Below, one piece after another: positions 16,243 to 24,982 of a stretch of 40,266 bases of DNA. The number at the start of each line of letters is the position of its first letter. Within the stretch, counting starts at the first letter, position 1. The stretch is from M55B165 sp964423265 (GTDB lineage Bacteria > Actinomycetota > Humimicrobiia > Humimicrobiales > Humimicrobiaceae). The DNA is taken from the NCBI GenBank assembly GCA_964423265.1, contig CAYREF010000012.1:1-40266 (forward strand). The letters are read 5' to 3'. Made by a program: the position numbers and the translations under genes. A model generated the notes under the pieces. That model made no database searches, was not told the origin of the DNA, and saw nothing but the letters and a program-made list of their open reading frames with translations.

Positions 16243-16256
16243 CAAACGTATGTTCG
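16243..16256 (-). promoter_or_regulatory. SOS (LexA) box 2 just downstream of the transcription start
   Basis: Identical 14-mer to box 1, within the second copy of the 21-base repeat (16240-16260). It overlaps the upstream ATG at 16250, which is one reason to prefer the downstream start at 16262. Two boxes on one face of the helix suggest cooperative LexA binding. Confidence 0.8.
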
Positions 16257-16261
16257 TTATT

Positions 16262-16561
16262 ATGGTAATAGTAAGTAAAGTATTAAAAAGAATAATATTA
16301 GCGGTTTTAATTATTTTTGTTAGCCTTACTGTAATTATTGCACTTGGTTTCAACGCAAGTAAGATCAGCAGCTCAAGGGTGGTCAAATATTCCCAGGTAA
16401 GGGTAGACAAGCCACTGCACATGAATGATATAATAAGTAACTACTCTGAACCTGAAAATAGGGAAAGGTTTATAAGCGAGTTTAAAAAAATTAATTCTAT
16501 AGATTCTTGCCAGTATATAAGCAATAAGACACTGATAATCCCCATTTTTAAGACAAATTAA
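16262..16561 (+). CDS. YneA-like SOS-induced cell-division suppressor (TM + LysM-like)
   Basis: 99 residues. One N-terminal membrane segment (about residues 9-29) is followed by an extracytoplasmic region with a divergent LysM pattern: VVKYSQVRVDKPLHMNDII, then FISEFKKINSID and YISNKTLIIPIF, which match the family's y.V..GDtL..I, i...N.l and i..G..L.IP elements. YneA of Bacillus is about 105 residues with the same layout, is LexA-controlled and delays division. The tandem SOS boxes strongly support that role. ATG 16250 is also in frame but lies in SOS box 2. No Shine-Dalgarno is visible. Primary sequence identity to YneA cannot be judged here. Confidence 0.7.
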   Translation: MVIVSKVLKRIILAVLIIFVSLTVIIALGFNASKISSSRVVKYSQVRVDKPLHMNDIISNYSEPENRERFISEFKKINSIDSCQYISNKTLIIPIFKTN

Positions 16562-16624
16562 AATTTAAACTTCTATTTTATTTCTAAATCAATTAGAATA
16601 TTTAAAAATTAACTGATTCCAATT

Positions 16625-17827
16625 ATGCCTAAAAATAATTTTTCAGAGGTAAAACAATATTTACTTGAATTTCCAAATTTTTTATCTATCTTTTTATTTG
16701 CATTATTTTTCTTGCTTGCAAGCCCCATACTTTTGGATATTAGTAAGGACACTGGTCTGGAAGCAGGAAATTTAAGCTTAATTTTTACCCTATATACGGT
16801 GGGGGGCATTACAGGACAGCTGACTTCTGTTTTTTATAGCAGAACTTTTAAAAGACTAAATATAATATTAGCAGGCTATTTTATGCTTTTGCCCGTTACA
16901 ATGGCCCTTTATTTTACCCAAACCCTTATAATTTTTTATATCCTATATTTCATTGCAGGCTATATATTGGGATTGATATGGATACAGGTTAATACAAATA
17001 TCTTTGAAAGTGTTGTAAAAAACAAAGACCGTTTGACAACTATGGCATTGACTTTTTACCCTATTGGCGCATTCTTTGCTCCCATGATTGCTTCTTTTAT
17101 TGTAAAAAATAATTTTAACTGGAGGCATATTTATGGGGTTATTATTTTATTTATAATAATTACCGTAATCCTCTTTATATTTATCACCAGAAAAAGGAAA
17201 TATTTTTCAAAAGATGGAGGCAGGAAAACCAAGCTTAGAAAAGTCTTTAGCAGCAAATTGAATAATATCCTTCTTTTGATAATCTCTGTATCAATAATTA
17301 CTTATTGCCTTGCAGAAACTGTAATATCTACCTGGTCCCCTACATTTTTTAGATTGGCAAGGTCTTTTGATGTTCAATCCGCTGGTTTAATAGTGTCAGT
17401 TTTCTGGATTTCTATAATAGTAGGGAGAGGGATAGTCAGTGCTTTAACGGGAAGAGTTAATTCAAGTTATATAATGCTTAGTCTAGCCATTATTGCTATA
17501 ATTTCTACTACCTTTGCCATATATCTTGATTCTACTACTCTCATTTTTATAACCATTTTTATTGCAGGACTAGGTTTTTCAGGACTGTTTCCGCTTTTAG
17601 TTTCTTCTGGAAATAAAATATTTGATAAGGGAAAAGACCTTATTGCCACCATTCTTTTTGCCGCTGGCAATGTAGGGATATCCCTTGCCCCATTTTTAAC
17701 CAAAATAATATCAAGCAGCAGCCTTAGGCTTTCTGTTTTAATTTCAGTAATTTTTATGGGCATTACATTCTTGCTTGTTTTATCACATTTCCTGGTAAAA
17801 AAAATTGATATTAAGAACCAGTTATAA
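16625..17827 (+). CDS. Major facilitator superfamily transporter
   Basis: 400 residues with about 12 hydrophobic segments split by a basic loop (RKRKYFSKDGGRKTKLRK, near residue 190). Segments such as FYPIGAFFAPMIA and FSGLFPLLVSSGNK recall the FucP/TsgA-like sugar transporter branch. Substrate and direction are unknown. No Shine-Dalgarno precedes the ATG. It is separated by 63 bases from the yneA-like gene and could be read through from that promoter. Confidence 0.8.
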   Translation: MPKNNFSEVKQYLLEFPNFLSIFLFALFFLLASPILLDISKDTGLEAGNLSLIFTLYTVGGITGQLTSVFYSRTFKRLNIILAGYFMLLPVTMALYFTQTLIIFYILYFIAGYILGLIWIQVNTNIFESVVKNKDRLTTMALTFYPIGAFFAPMIASFIVKNNFNWRHIYGVIILFIIITVILFIFITRKRKYFSKDGGRKTKLRKVFSSKLNNILLLIISVSIITYCLAETVISTWSPTFFRLARSFDVQSAGLIVSVFWISIIVGRGIVSALTGRVNSSYIMLSLAIIAIISTTFAIYLDSTTLIFITIFIAGLGFSGLFPLLVSSGNKIFDKGKDLIATILFAAGNVGISLAPFLTKIISSSSLRLSVLISVIFMGITFLLVLSHFLVKKIDIKNQL

Positions 17828-18037
17828 AGTTTATCTGTCATGGAGCTGGGATATTTTTAGAGAAACAGAGTTTTGTAAATATTTCTATTTCAATTTATCT
17901 GGAGTTTTATACCTTTGACAGAAAACCATTTACCTGCAGTTTGCTCTACGTTCTAAATTTGCCTAGAGGTGACTAAAACAGGAGCAGATAGAAGTAAGTT
18001 TCATATTTTTAAAATCTATATGGTTGCCTTTAGTAGG

Positions 18038-18466
18038 CTACTTTTTCTTTGACTTAATCTTTATAAGGCTTATTCTTGAGCCTATAGAGGAAATAATAAA
18101 TAAAAGGGGGCCAAGAACTATTCCTATAATAAAAAATATATAATTACCCATTATAGGGTAAGTTAGATTATGTAAAAATATTCCAGCAGGGGTAAAAAAA
18201 GCGGATACCCCGTTAAGAATTAAAAGAATTCTAAGCCCGCCCCTTATTTTTTCTCTAACCACAAGCACTATGAGTGTAATTCCTAATCCCAGGAGTATAA
18301 ATAATGTAAATAAAAGCAAGTACCAGGCATAGCCCCTGAAGGATTCCCATAGGCCTGAGATAAGTATAACCATCAGCAGCGTTATAAACAATATTACAAT
18401 AATCCAAAATATTGTAATAGAAACAGAAGTGGAAGGATTAAACTTCTTTTCTTTTTCTTCTATCAT
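18038..18466 (-). CDS. Hypothetical four-TM membrane protein
   Basis: 142 residues. Predicted membrane segments lie near 14-37, 45-70, 78-98 and 108-131, with a charged N-terminus (MIEEKEKKF) and a lysine-rich C-terminus (KIKSKKK). I recognise no family. It is read opposite to its neighbours, with 210 bases of non-coding DNA on the MFS side and 281 bases before the LRR gene; I see nothing certain in either gap. Confidence 0.6.
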   Translation of the reverse strand: MIEEKEKKFNPSTSVSITIFWIIVILFITLLMVILISGLWESFRGYAWYLLLFTLFILLGLGITLIVLVVREKIRGGLRILLILNGVSAFFTPAGIFLHNLTYPIMGNYIFFIIGIVLGPLLFIISSIGSRISLIKIKSKKK

Positions 18467-18747
18467 TGCCTTTTTATTTTTTATATTTCAACCTTTAATA
18501 GTATAGGCTAAAGCCAGTTTAAAATACAATCAAGCAAGGGATTGCTTTAAAAAAATTTAAGAATTACATCTTTAATTTTTTGCATTTTCTTTAAAGTCTT
18601 TTGGCAGCTTTTTTTATTTATTTCATTTATATTTTAAAATTTAGAAATAGACCTCATCCAGAAATTAGCTATAATATTAATATAGTCATTAGAAAAAGTT
18701 AACAATGGTTACTTATCATATTGATATAAATTGTTAAATTAAGAGAA

Positions 18748-19584
18748 ATGAAGTATTTTTTAAAAAAATTATATTTACCTATATTTGTTGTGTTGTTAAT
18801 TTTTATTCTGACTGGTTGCAATAAAGCGGATTTCCCGGTCCAAAACCCAGGACTTTATGAAAATTTGCAAAATTATTTTGCAGAAGATCAACAACAAGAA
18901 AATCAGCAAAACAGCCCAGAGGATTTGCAGCTGATAGAAATTGCTGACCCGGTACTTGAAAATGTAATAAGGGAAGCACTGGAAAAGCCTCAGGAAACTA
19001 TAACTGCAAAAGATATGCATTCTATTTTTGAATTATCTTATGTAGGCCGTGAGGGAATAAAGATAAAAAATCTTAATGGCCTTGAATACGCCAAAAATCT
19101 ACAGAAACTGATTTTGAGAAATAATTCTATTGAAGACCTTGAACCTGTTTCTGGTTTATTAAGTTTAAGGGAACTGAATTTACAGGGAAATAAAATCTCA
19201 GATATCTCACCCTTATGCAATCTTGCTAACCTTAAAAAACTTAATGTTACAGACAATTTTATAAGTGATATTAGTCCTCTTTCAGAAATCTCACTTTCAC
19301 AACTTAGGTTAAGGAATAATAAGGTTGATGATATATCACCTCTTTCAAACCATACCGAGTTAGAGGGAATGCTTTGCCTACACTATAACAAAATAGTAGA
19401 TATTTCTCCTATTTCAAATATGGCTAAATTAAAAAGATTATGTCTCCATGGTAATAAGGTTACCGATATAAAAATGTTATTAGATTTGAAAAAATTAGAA
19501 TGGTTGGACATAACCGGCAATCCAATCAATGATACAGATTCAATAGAAAAACTTAAAGAGTCTGGGGTAGAGGTATTGTTTTAA
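18748..19584 (+). CDS. Leucine-rich-repeat lipoprotein (internalin/SDS22-like)
   Basis: 278 residues. A lipoprotein signal ends in LTGC with the lipidated Cys at 24, then a Gln/Glu-rich spacer. About seven SDS22-type repeats of roughly 22 residues follow (LRELNLQGNKISDISPLCNLANLKK and variants). One repeat is irregular (LEGMLCLHYNKIVDISPIS). The protein is predicted to be surface-anchored and to mediate protein or polysaccharide contact; the partner is unknown. It stands alone, with no operon partners. Confidence 0.85.
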   Translation: MKYFLKKLYLPIFVVLLIFILTGCNKADFPVQNPGLYENLQNYFAEDQQQENQQNSPEDLQLIEIADPVLENVIREALEKPQETITAKDMHSIFELSYVGREGIKIKNLNGLEYAKNLQKLILRNNSIEDLEPVSGLLSLRELNLQGNKISDISPLCNLANLKKLNVTDNFISDISPLSEISLSQLRLRNNKVDDISPLSNHTELEGMLCLHYNKIVDISPISNMAKLKRLCLHGNKVTDIKMLLDLKKLEWLDITGNPINDTDSIEKLKESGVEVLF

Positions 19585-19833
19585 ATAATCAAAAAAATCT
19601 CCAAAAAATTTAACTAATACAATAGATTTCGGGTTTTTAGAATTAATTAAAGCACCAGCATATAAAAAGCATATAATTATAAACTAACTTTTTTCAGGTA
19701 TTTTCTTATAAATCGTGTTAAATTATTGTAGCCGGATAAGATATTTTTATTTGCAGGAATAACCGGTTTATTTTAGATCCAGACCCAATATTTGCAGACA
19801 AAATAAGTTATAAAAATCAGTTATAAAATTGAC
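19585..19833. other. AT-rich intergenic region, no gene seen
   Basis: Between the LRR lipoprotein and the ROK promoter I see no conserved reading frame and no convincing terminator hairpin. The decamer AGTTATAAAA occurs twice near 19806-19830, just ahead of the -35, which may be chance. Confidence 0.4.
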
Positions 19834-19862
19834 TTGACAAACTAATTATTTTAATTTAGTAT
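19834..19862 (+). promoter_or_regulatory. Predicted promoter of the ROK regulator gene
   Basis: TTGACA at 19834-19839 and TAGTAT at 19857-19862 with a 17-base spacer. The start would be near 19869, about 35 bases upstream of the ATG. Confidence 0.55.
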
Positions 19863-19903
19863 TATATTATTATTGTTTTTGTTTTGTAATTTTTAGTACT
19901 CAT

Positions 19904-21124
19904 ATGATGACAGTATTAAGTAAGCAAAAAACAATAAAGCAAGCCAACAGGAAAGCAATTCTTAATATGCTACGCAACTCAAAGGGAATGTCAGTTGCTG
20001 CTTTTTCAAAAAAAGTGAATTTAAGCAGGACTACCCTGATGAAAATAATGAATTACTACATAAATAGGGACCTAGTTTATATTTTCGGCAAAGGTGAATC
20101 CACCGAAGAGGGTGGCAAAAAACCCAATATTTTTAAGTTCAATCCTAATGGCGGTTATGCTGTAGGAATGATGATTTTAGCTAATAGGCTTCTTACCACA
20201 GTTACTAATTTAAATGGGAAGATAAAAGAAAAGATTTCAGTTGATATTAGGTCGAACGAAAATTTCGGAGTAGTTTTAGATAAGATAATATATTCTTATG
20301 AGGATATTTTAAAAAGAACCAATATCGATAGAAGCAAACTAATAGGACTTGCTATTGGGACATATGGAATAACTAACTCAAATGAAGGTATAGTTCTTTT
20401 TTCTCCGCATTTTCCTTCATGGGGAGAAAATGTTCCTTTAAAAAAGCGGGTAATGGAAAGGATACAGGATAATATACCGGTTATTGTAGACAATGGAATA
20501 AGGTTTCAGGTATATGCCGAAAAAATTGCAGGTGTTGCTAAGAAGAAAAAAAATGTTGTAACTATACTAGCAGGAAAAGGTTTAGGTGCTGGAGTAATGC
20601 TGGAAAATGAAATAAAAAGAGGCCAGCATTTCTTAATTGGAGAAGTTGGACATATGATAATTAACCCTGATAGTGATGAAAAATGTGCCTGCGGGGGGAA
20701 AGGTTGTTTTGAAGTAATGGTTTCAGCAGGGCGCTTGATTAAAATGGCAAAAGTCCTATATGAAGAATATCCTGAATCATTAATATTTAATGGGAGAGGA
20801 TATAATAATATAAATATTTATGATATTTTCCACGCCGCAGAAAAAAAAGATAAACTTGCATTAACAATAATGGATGATGTAATTAAATGGTTTTCAATAG
20901 GTCTATCAAATATAATTTTGTTATATGACCCTGAGATTGTAATAATACAAGGAATATTTTCAAAAGCAGGAAATTATTTTATTAAAAACTTGAGGAATAG
21001 GGTTTCAAAAATATCCCTACCTAATATTAAAAAGAATACCACTATTAGTTATTCAGAGCTTGGGGATAATGTTGGGGTTTTGGGTGCAGCATCTTATGTA
21101 GTAGCAAGATTTTTTACATATTAA
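19904..21124 (+). CDS. ROK-family transcriptional repressor (XylR/NagC type)
   Basis: 406 residues. An N-terminal winged helix (about 15-60: KAILNMLRNSKGMSVAAFSKKVNLSRTTLMKIM) is fused to a ROK sugar-binding domain. The ROK zinc motif is visible in GEVGHMIINP followed by CACGGKGCFE. The kinase-type catalytic Asp motif is not obvious (VDNGIRFQVYAE), consistent with a regulator rather than a kinase. By position it should control the adjacent ABC/isomerase locus in response to a sugar or sugar phosphate. ATG 19904 or the next ATG at 19907; no Shine-Dalgarno is seen. Confidence 0.9.
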   Translation: MMTVLSKQKTIKQANRKAILNMLRNSKGMSVAAFSKKVNLSRTTLMKIMNYYINRDLVYIFGKGESTEEGGKKPNIFKFNPNGGYAVGMMILANRLLTTVTNLNGKIKEKISVDIRSNENFGVVLDKIIYSYEDILKRTNIDRSKLIGLAIGTYGITNSNEGIVLFSPHFPSWGENVPLKKRVMERIQDNIPVIVDNGIRFQVYAEKIAGVAKKKKNVVTILAGKGLGAGVMLENEIKRGQHFLIGEVGHMIINPDSDEKCACGGKGCFEVMVSAGRLIKMAKVLYEEYPESLIFNGRGYNNINIYDIFHAAEKKDKLALTIMDDVIKWFSIGLSNIILLYDPEIVIIQGIFSKAGNYFIKNLRNRVSKISLPNIKKNTTISYSELGDNVGVLGAASYVVARFFTY

Positions 21125-21248
21125 ACTTATTGAAGTGATATTGAAAGGGGTGGTTTTATAGCATCAAAAGAAATATTGTTTTATCAAAACCGCGTAATCA
21201 TTAGTTAATCGAAGGGGAATGAATTTTTTGTAATGAAAGGGGGAAATG

Positions 21249-22745
21249 ATGAAGAAGAAAACTTTACTGTTATTAATATCTGCAATATGCATCTCTATGG
21301 TAGTAACTTTTTCATTTAGCGGCTGCGCGGCAGAACCGGTTGAAGAAGTAGAAGAAGCTGTTGAAGAACCGGTTGAAGAAGTAGAAGAAGCTGTTGAAGA
21401 ACCGGTTGAAGAAGTAGAAGAAGCTGTTGAAGAGGAACCTGCAGAAGAGGTGGAAGTTGCAGACAGCATAATTATCCATTGGGCACAATGGGCACCCGCT
21501 GATAACCTGGAAGAACTTTCACTGGGTTTTACTGAAGAAACAGGAATTGAGGTTATAGTTGAACAAACTCCATGGGAAACATTTGTGCAAAAATACAATG
21601 TTGAAATGGCTGCAGGTAGTGATGCATGGGATATTATAATTGCAGATAGCCAGGACCTTGGTAACATGGCTGTTAACGGGCATTTTGTTGAATTAACCGA
21701 TTTTGTTCATGAGCATGACATACTTGACAGATACCTTGAGTCTGCCATGTACTATTTTAGTGAGTACCCAAAGGGACATGGAAGATATTTCGCTATTCCT
21801 TGTGAGGGTGATGCTCTAGGTTGGGCTTACAGGACTGATCTTTTTGAGGATCCAGATAACATGGCTGCTTTTGAAGAAGAATACGGATATCCTTTGCGAG
21901 TTCCAGAATCCTGGGATGAGATAAAAGACATAGCTGAATTTTTCCATGATCCAGATAATGACTTCTACGGTGTAGCTGTATATGGTGACAACGGGTATGA
22001 TTCACTGGCCATGTTTGCTATGCAGACCATAAGAGTATATGGTGGAGACTTAGGTAATTTTGAAACATATGAAGTTGATGGTTACCTAAACAGCGAGGGA
22101 GCAGTTAAAGGTATTGAATACTATAAAGAGTTATACAGTTATGTACCGCCTGGATTCGGAGATGCTTTCTTTGTTGCCACCAATGATGCTTTTGTGAACG
22201 GGATTGTTCCTATGGCAACAAACTACTTTGCGTTCTTTCCAGGACTTATAACTGAAGCTACTAACCCTTATGCTGATGTAACTGGGTTCTTTACCTGTCC
22301 TCCGCAGGAGACTGTTGACGGAGAGGTTAAGCAGACTGCTGCACTTGGTGGACAGGGTGCATCAATTGTAAGCTACATTTCCGAGCCAAGAAAGAATGCA
22401 GCTTATATGTGGCTGGAATGGTTCCAGAGGGATGAAACACAGGCTAAGTGGGGACTTATGCCAGGTTCATTTACCTGCCATAAGGCAACACTAGAATCTG
22501 ATGAATTCCTAAACGCAGCTCCATTTAATCCAAATATGAAAGAAACATTTGAGATATTTGAGGATTGGTGGGCTGTTCCAGAATACGATACCATGCTGAG
22601 AAGCTTTAGTGAAGTTCTCGGTAGGTATGTAATTGCTGGTGAGGGTAGTGCAGAAGAAGCATTGCAAGAAGTTACTGAAGAGTGGACTGATATATTTGAA
22701 CAAGCTGGATACTATGATCCAGATTTTGACCCAGGTGACTTCTAA
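21249..22745 (+). CDS. ABC sugar-binding lipoprotein (extracellular solute-binding family 1)
   Basis: About 498 residues. The signal peptide has a lipobox-like FSGC (Cys 26), followed by an acidic linker of EPVEEVEEAVE repeats. The mature domain has the family 1 pattern: IIHWAQWAPADNLEELSLGFTEETGIEV, DIIIADSQDLGNMA, and YMWLEWFQRDETQAKWG. It captures a carbohydrate for the permeases that follow. AAAGGGGG lies five bases before ATG 21249; an ATG at 21246 is also in frame. The linker is made of three identical 33-base repeats. A strong hairpin after the gene separates it from the permease genes. Confidence 0.92.
   Translation: MKKKTLLLLISAICISMVVTFSFSGCAAEPVEEVEEAVEEPVEEVEEAVEEPVEEVEEAVEEEPAEEVEVADSIIIHWAQWAPADNLEELSLGFTEETGIEVIVEQTPWETFVQKYNVEMAAGSDAWDIIIADSQDLGNMAVNGHFVELTDFVHEHDILDRYLESAMYYFSEYPKGHGRYFAIPCEGDALGWAYRTDLFEDPDNMAAFEEEYGYPLRVPESWDEIKDIAEFFHDPDNDFYGVAVYGDNGYDSLAMFAMQTIRVYGGDLGNFETYEVDGYLNSEGAVKGIEYYKELYSYVPPGFGDAFFVATNDAFVNGIVPMATNYFAFFPGLITEATNPYADVTGFFTCPPQETVDGEVKQTAALGGQGASIVSYISEPRKNAAYMWLEWFQRDETQAKWGLMPGSFTCHKATLESDEFLNAAPFNPNMKETFEIFEDWWAVPEYDTMLRSFSEVLGRYVIAGEGSAEEALQEVTEEWTDIFEQAGYYDPDFDPGDF
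21333..21431 (+). repeat. Three perfect 33-bp tandem repeats in the binding-protein linker
   Basis: Units at 21333-21365, 21366-21398 and 21399-21431 are identical base for base, each encoding EPVEEVEEAVE. A degenerate partial copy follows (GAGGAACCTGCAGAAGAGG). Perfect identity suggests recent expansion by slippage. The length is a multiple of three, so copy-number change keeps the frame. Confidence 0.92.
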
Positions 22746-22758
22746 CTAAATTAATCAT

Positions 22759-22795
22759 ATACATGCTTCCCCATTCCTGGTGGGGAAGCATGTAT
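22759..22795 (+). promoter_or_regulatory. Perfect 15-bp hairpin between binding-protein and permease genes
   Basis: Arm 22759-22773 pairs without mismatch with 22781-22795 around the loop TTCCTGG. There is no T-run after it (ATTAGTAG follows), so it is more likely an mRNA-stabilising or partial-termination element that lets the binding protein be made in excess of the permeases. Confidence 0.75.
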
Positions 22796-22822
22796 TAGTA
22801 GAGTTTTGGAAGGAATGGTTAA

Positions 22823-23743
22823 ATGATTAATAGACCTAACAAAAAAAATAATGGGAACAATAGACATTATAGGAGTTTAAGGGATTCAACACTGCTTAAA
22901 GCATTTATTTTACCTACAATCATATTATTGATATTGATAAATATTTTTCCATTAATTTATTCATTATTTTTAAGTTTTTCTGAATATTCTGCGAAAAGAG
23001 GATTTGAGTGGGATAAAAATCCCCAAATGATAGGTGGTGAGAATTATTCGGATATCTTAAGAGATGTACGTATGTGGGGGAGATTTATAACTACCGCCAA
23101 ATTTGTAACCCTTTCGGTTGGGGCCCAGATGATTTTAGGTTTTGGAATTGCGTTTATCTTACACCAGGCTAATTTTTTCGGGAAAGGTTTAATAACCACC
23201 TTACTTATCTTACCAATGACCATGTCACCAATTATTGTAGGTGTAATGTGGAAGCTTTTTTATAACCCCAACTGGGGAATGTTTAATTATATATTGGGGC
23301 TTGGTAAAATAGATTGGGCAACTAACCCCCAGTACAATTTATTTGCTTGTGTTATTGCAGATGTGTGGATGTGGACACCTTTTGTAATGCTTTTGTCACT
23401 TGCCGGTCTTTCTGCGGTTCCAAAATATCTATATGAAGCTGCAGAAATTGACAGGGCTTCCTGGTGGTTTAAATTTTCAAGAATTACTATGCCCATGGTT
23501 TTTCCTCTTTTGCTAGTAGCATTAATTTTTAGGACCATGGAAGCTTTTAAAATATTTGATGTTATTATGGGTATTGCCGGCAGGGGAGCTACCGCACCTC
23601 AGGTTCTTTCCATGTACCTTTATAATGTAGGTTTTGTTACCTGGAAAACAAGCTATGGTTCCGCTATTGGCTATATAATGCTTGTTATGATCATAGCTAT
23701 TACTAGCATATTTATTAAGTATTTGAATAGGGCTAAAACTTAA
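22823..23743 (+). CDS. ABC sugar transporter permease, MalF-type
   Basis: 306 residues with six predicted membrane segments. The EAA loop contacting the ATPase is EAAEIDRASWWFKFSRITMPM near residues 209-230. It begins with a polar N-terminal stretch (NRPNKKNNGNNRH). It is a CUT1 (carbohydrate uptake 1) inner-membrane subunit, working with the next gene. A GGAAGGA Shine-Dalgarno lies upstream. Confidence 0.93.
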   Translation: MINRPNKKNNGNNRHYRSLRDSTLLKAFILPTIILLILINIFPLIYSLFLSFSEYSAKRGFEWDKNPQMIGGENYSDILRDVRMWGRFITTAKFVTLSVGAQMILGFGIAFILHQANFFGKGLITTLLILPMTMSPIIVGVMWKLFYNPNWGMFNYILGLGKIDWATNPQYNLFACVIADVWMWTPFVMLLSLAGLSAVPKYLYEAAEIDRASWWFKFSRITMPMVFPLLLVALIFRTMEAFKIFDVIMGIAGRGATAPQVLSMYLYNVGFVTWKTSYGSAIGYIMLVMIIAITSIFIKYLNRAKT

Positions 23744-23766
23744 TAAACAGATTTGAAAGGATATCT

Positions 23767-24714
23767 ATGGCAGAGATTGTTAAAAAAAGAAAGAATGTAG
23801 CTAGATATTTTATAATACTTCTCCTTATAGTAATTACTTTTGTTTATATGATACCGTTTCTCTACATTATTACTACTTCTTTTAAGTCATGGGCTGATGT
23901 GCAAGAGGTTCCACCAACTTTAACCTTTAAACCTTCAATAAGCGCCTATGTTAGAATTTTTACTTCAAGAGTTGTTTGGCCCTCAGGCACTGAGTTTACA
24001 GAAGAAGAACTGGCCCAGATGAAGTGGTATGAGCGGATTCTTTATACTGAAACAGGAGAAAAATTTGTTCGGGTAGGTGACCTTCCTGAAAGATATATGA
24101 ACAGCATAATTATAAGCACAGTCAGTACTTTGTTCACTATAATTTTAGGAACCTTTGCTGCTTATGGATTCTCACGATTTAAAATGAGGGGAAAAGATGA
24201 CCTGCTATTCTTTATTTTAAGCACCAGGATGCTGCCACCCATAGTAGTGCTTATCCCAGTGTTTATAATGTTTAGGACCGTTGGCTTAACTGACACCCAT
24301 ATTGCGCTTATCCTCCTGTATACTGCATTTAATGTCTCCTTTGCTGTATGGGTGCTTAAAGGCTTTATTGATGAGATTCCCATAGAATATGAAGAAGCTG
24401 CCATGGTTGACGGCTATAGCCGCCTCCAGTCTTTCTGGAAGATTGTTATACCCCAGGCAACTACCGGTATTGCTGCTACTGCAGTATTCTGCTTTATTTT
24501 TGCCTGGAATGAGTATGCATTTGCTTTAATTTTATCCAGAAGGGTTGCACAGACCGTTCCCGCATGGTTGCCGTATCAGATGGGCGTACTGGGATATGAT
24601 TGGGCTGCTGCAGCAGCAGGGACATTTTTATTTTTGATTCCTCCCATGATTTTTACCATAGTGGTAAGAAGACATCTATTGAGAGGAATTACTTTTGGTG
24701 CAATTAGGAAATAA
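23767..24714 (+). CDS. ABC sugar transporter permease, MalG-type
   Basis: 315 residues, six membrane segments. The EAA motif is EYEEAAMVDGYSRLQSFWKIVIPQA. The periplasmic loop between the first two segments is long (about residues 40-115) and includes an acidic TGTEFTEEELAQMKWYERIL-like stretch. It pairs with the MalF-type permease 23 bases upstream. AAAGGA precedes the ATG. Confidence 0.93.
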   Translation: MAEIVKKRKNVARYFIILLLIVITFVYMIPFLYIITTSFKSWADVQEVPPTLTFKPSISAYVRIFTSRVVWPSGTEFTEEELAQMKWYERILYTETGEKFVRVGDLPERYMNSIIISTVSTLFTIILGTFAAYGFSRFKMRGKDDLLFFILSTRMLPPIVVLIPVFIMFRTVGLTDTHIALILLYTAFNVSFAVWVLKGFIDEIPIEYEEAAMVDGYSRLQSFWKIVIPQATTGIAATAVFCFIFAWNEYAFALILSRRVAQTVPAWLPYQMGVLGYDWAAAAAGTFLFLIPPMIFTIVVRRHLLRGITFGAIRK

Positions 24715-24723
24715 AGGAGAATT

Positions 24724-24948
24724 ATGATTGCCTTTATAATTTGTCTGGCATTTTATGCAATAATTGGCATAACATTTTGGAAATTCAAATTGCTTAAAAG
24801 AAAATATATGGAACCCCTGTTTATGGGAATAATGATTTTTGGAATAGTTGCCCTCTGTCAACCATTATTTTTAGCATTATATACTTACGGGTTTGCTATT
24901 CTAATGACTGGTACATTAGGTTATATATTTTCTATACATTTAAAATAA
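24724..24948 (+). CDS. Small membrane protein associated with the ABC importer
   Basis: 74 residues with two or three hydrophobic segments (about 3-21, 32-50 and 52-70) around a basic loop KFKLLKRKYMEP. An AAAGGAG Shine-Dalgarno and a 9-base gap to the permease gene show it is a real operon member. The position recalls the small membrane protein in glycerol ABC loci of rhizobia (glpU); I infer an accessory subunit by position only. Confidence 0.65.
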   Translation: MIAFIICLAFYAIIGITFWKFKLLKRKYMEPLFMGIMIFGIVALCQPLFLALYTYGFAILMTGTLGYIFSIHLK

Positions 24949-24982
24949 TTTTAAATAATTTAATATTACGGAGGGGATAATT

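Noticed and set aside
16208..16260. Two 21-bp direct repeats as a CRISPR or transposon end
   Set aside because: Only two copies, with the core matching the SOS box and lying exactly on a promoter.
18534..18547. AAGCAA/TTGCTT hairpin between the four-TM gene and the LRR gene as a terminator
   Set aside because: Short stem and no proper T-run on either strand.
21150..21193. Inverted repeat GTGGTTTT / AAAACCGC before the binding-protein gene as a ROK operator
   Set aside because: The arms contain a mismatch at DNA level, are 28 bases apart, and no clear promoter was found nearby; too weak to annotate.
21164..21667. Minus-strand open frame of 167 codons with Ser/Thr/Gly repeats
   Set aside because: It is the antisense of the binding-protein signal and acidic repeats. 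The repeats keep the frame open; there is no start signal or family match.
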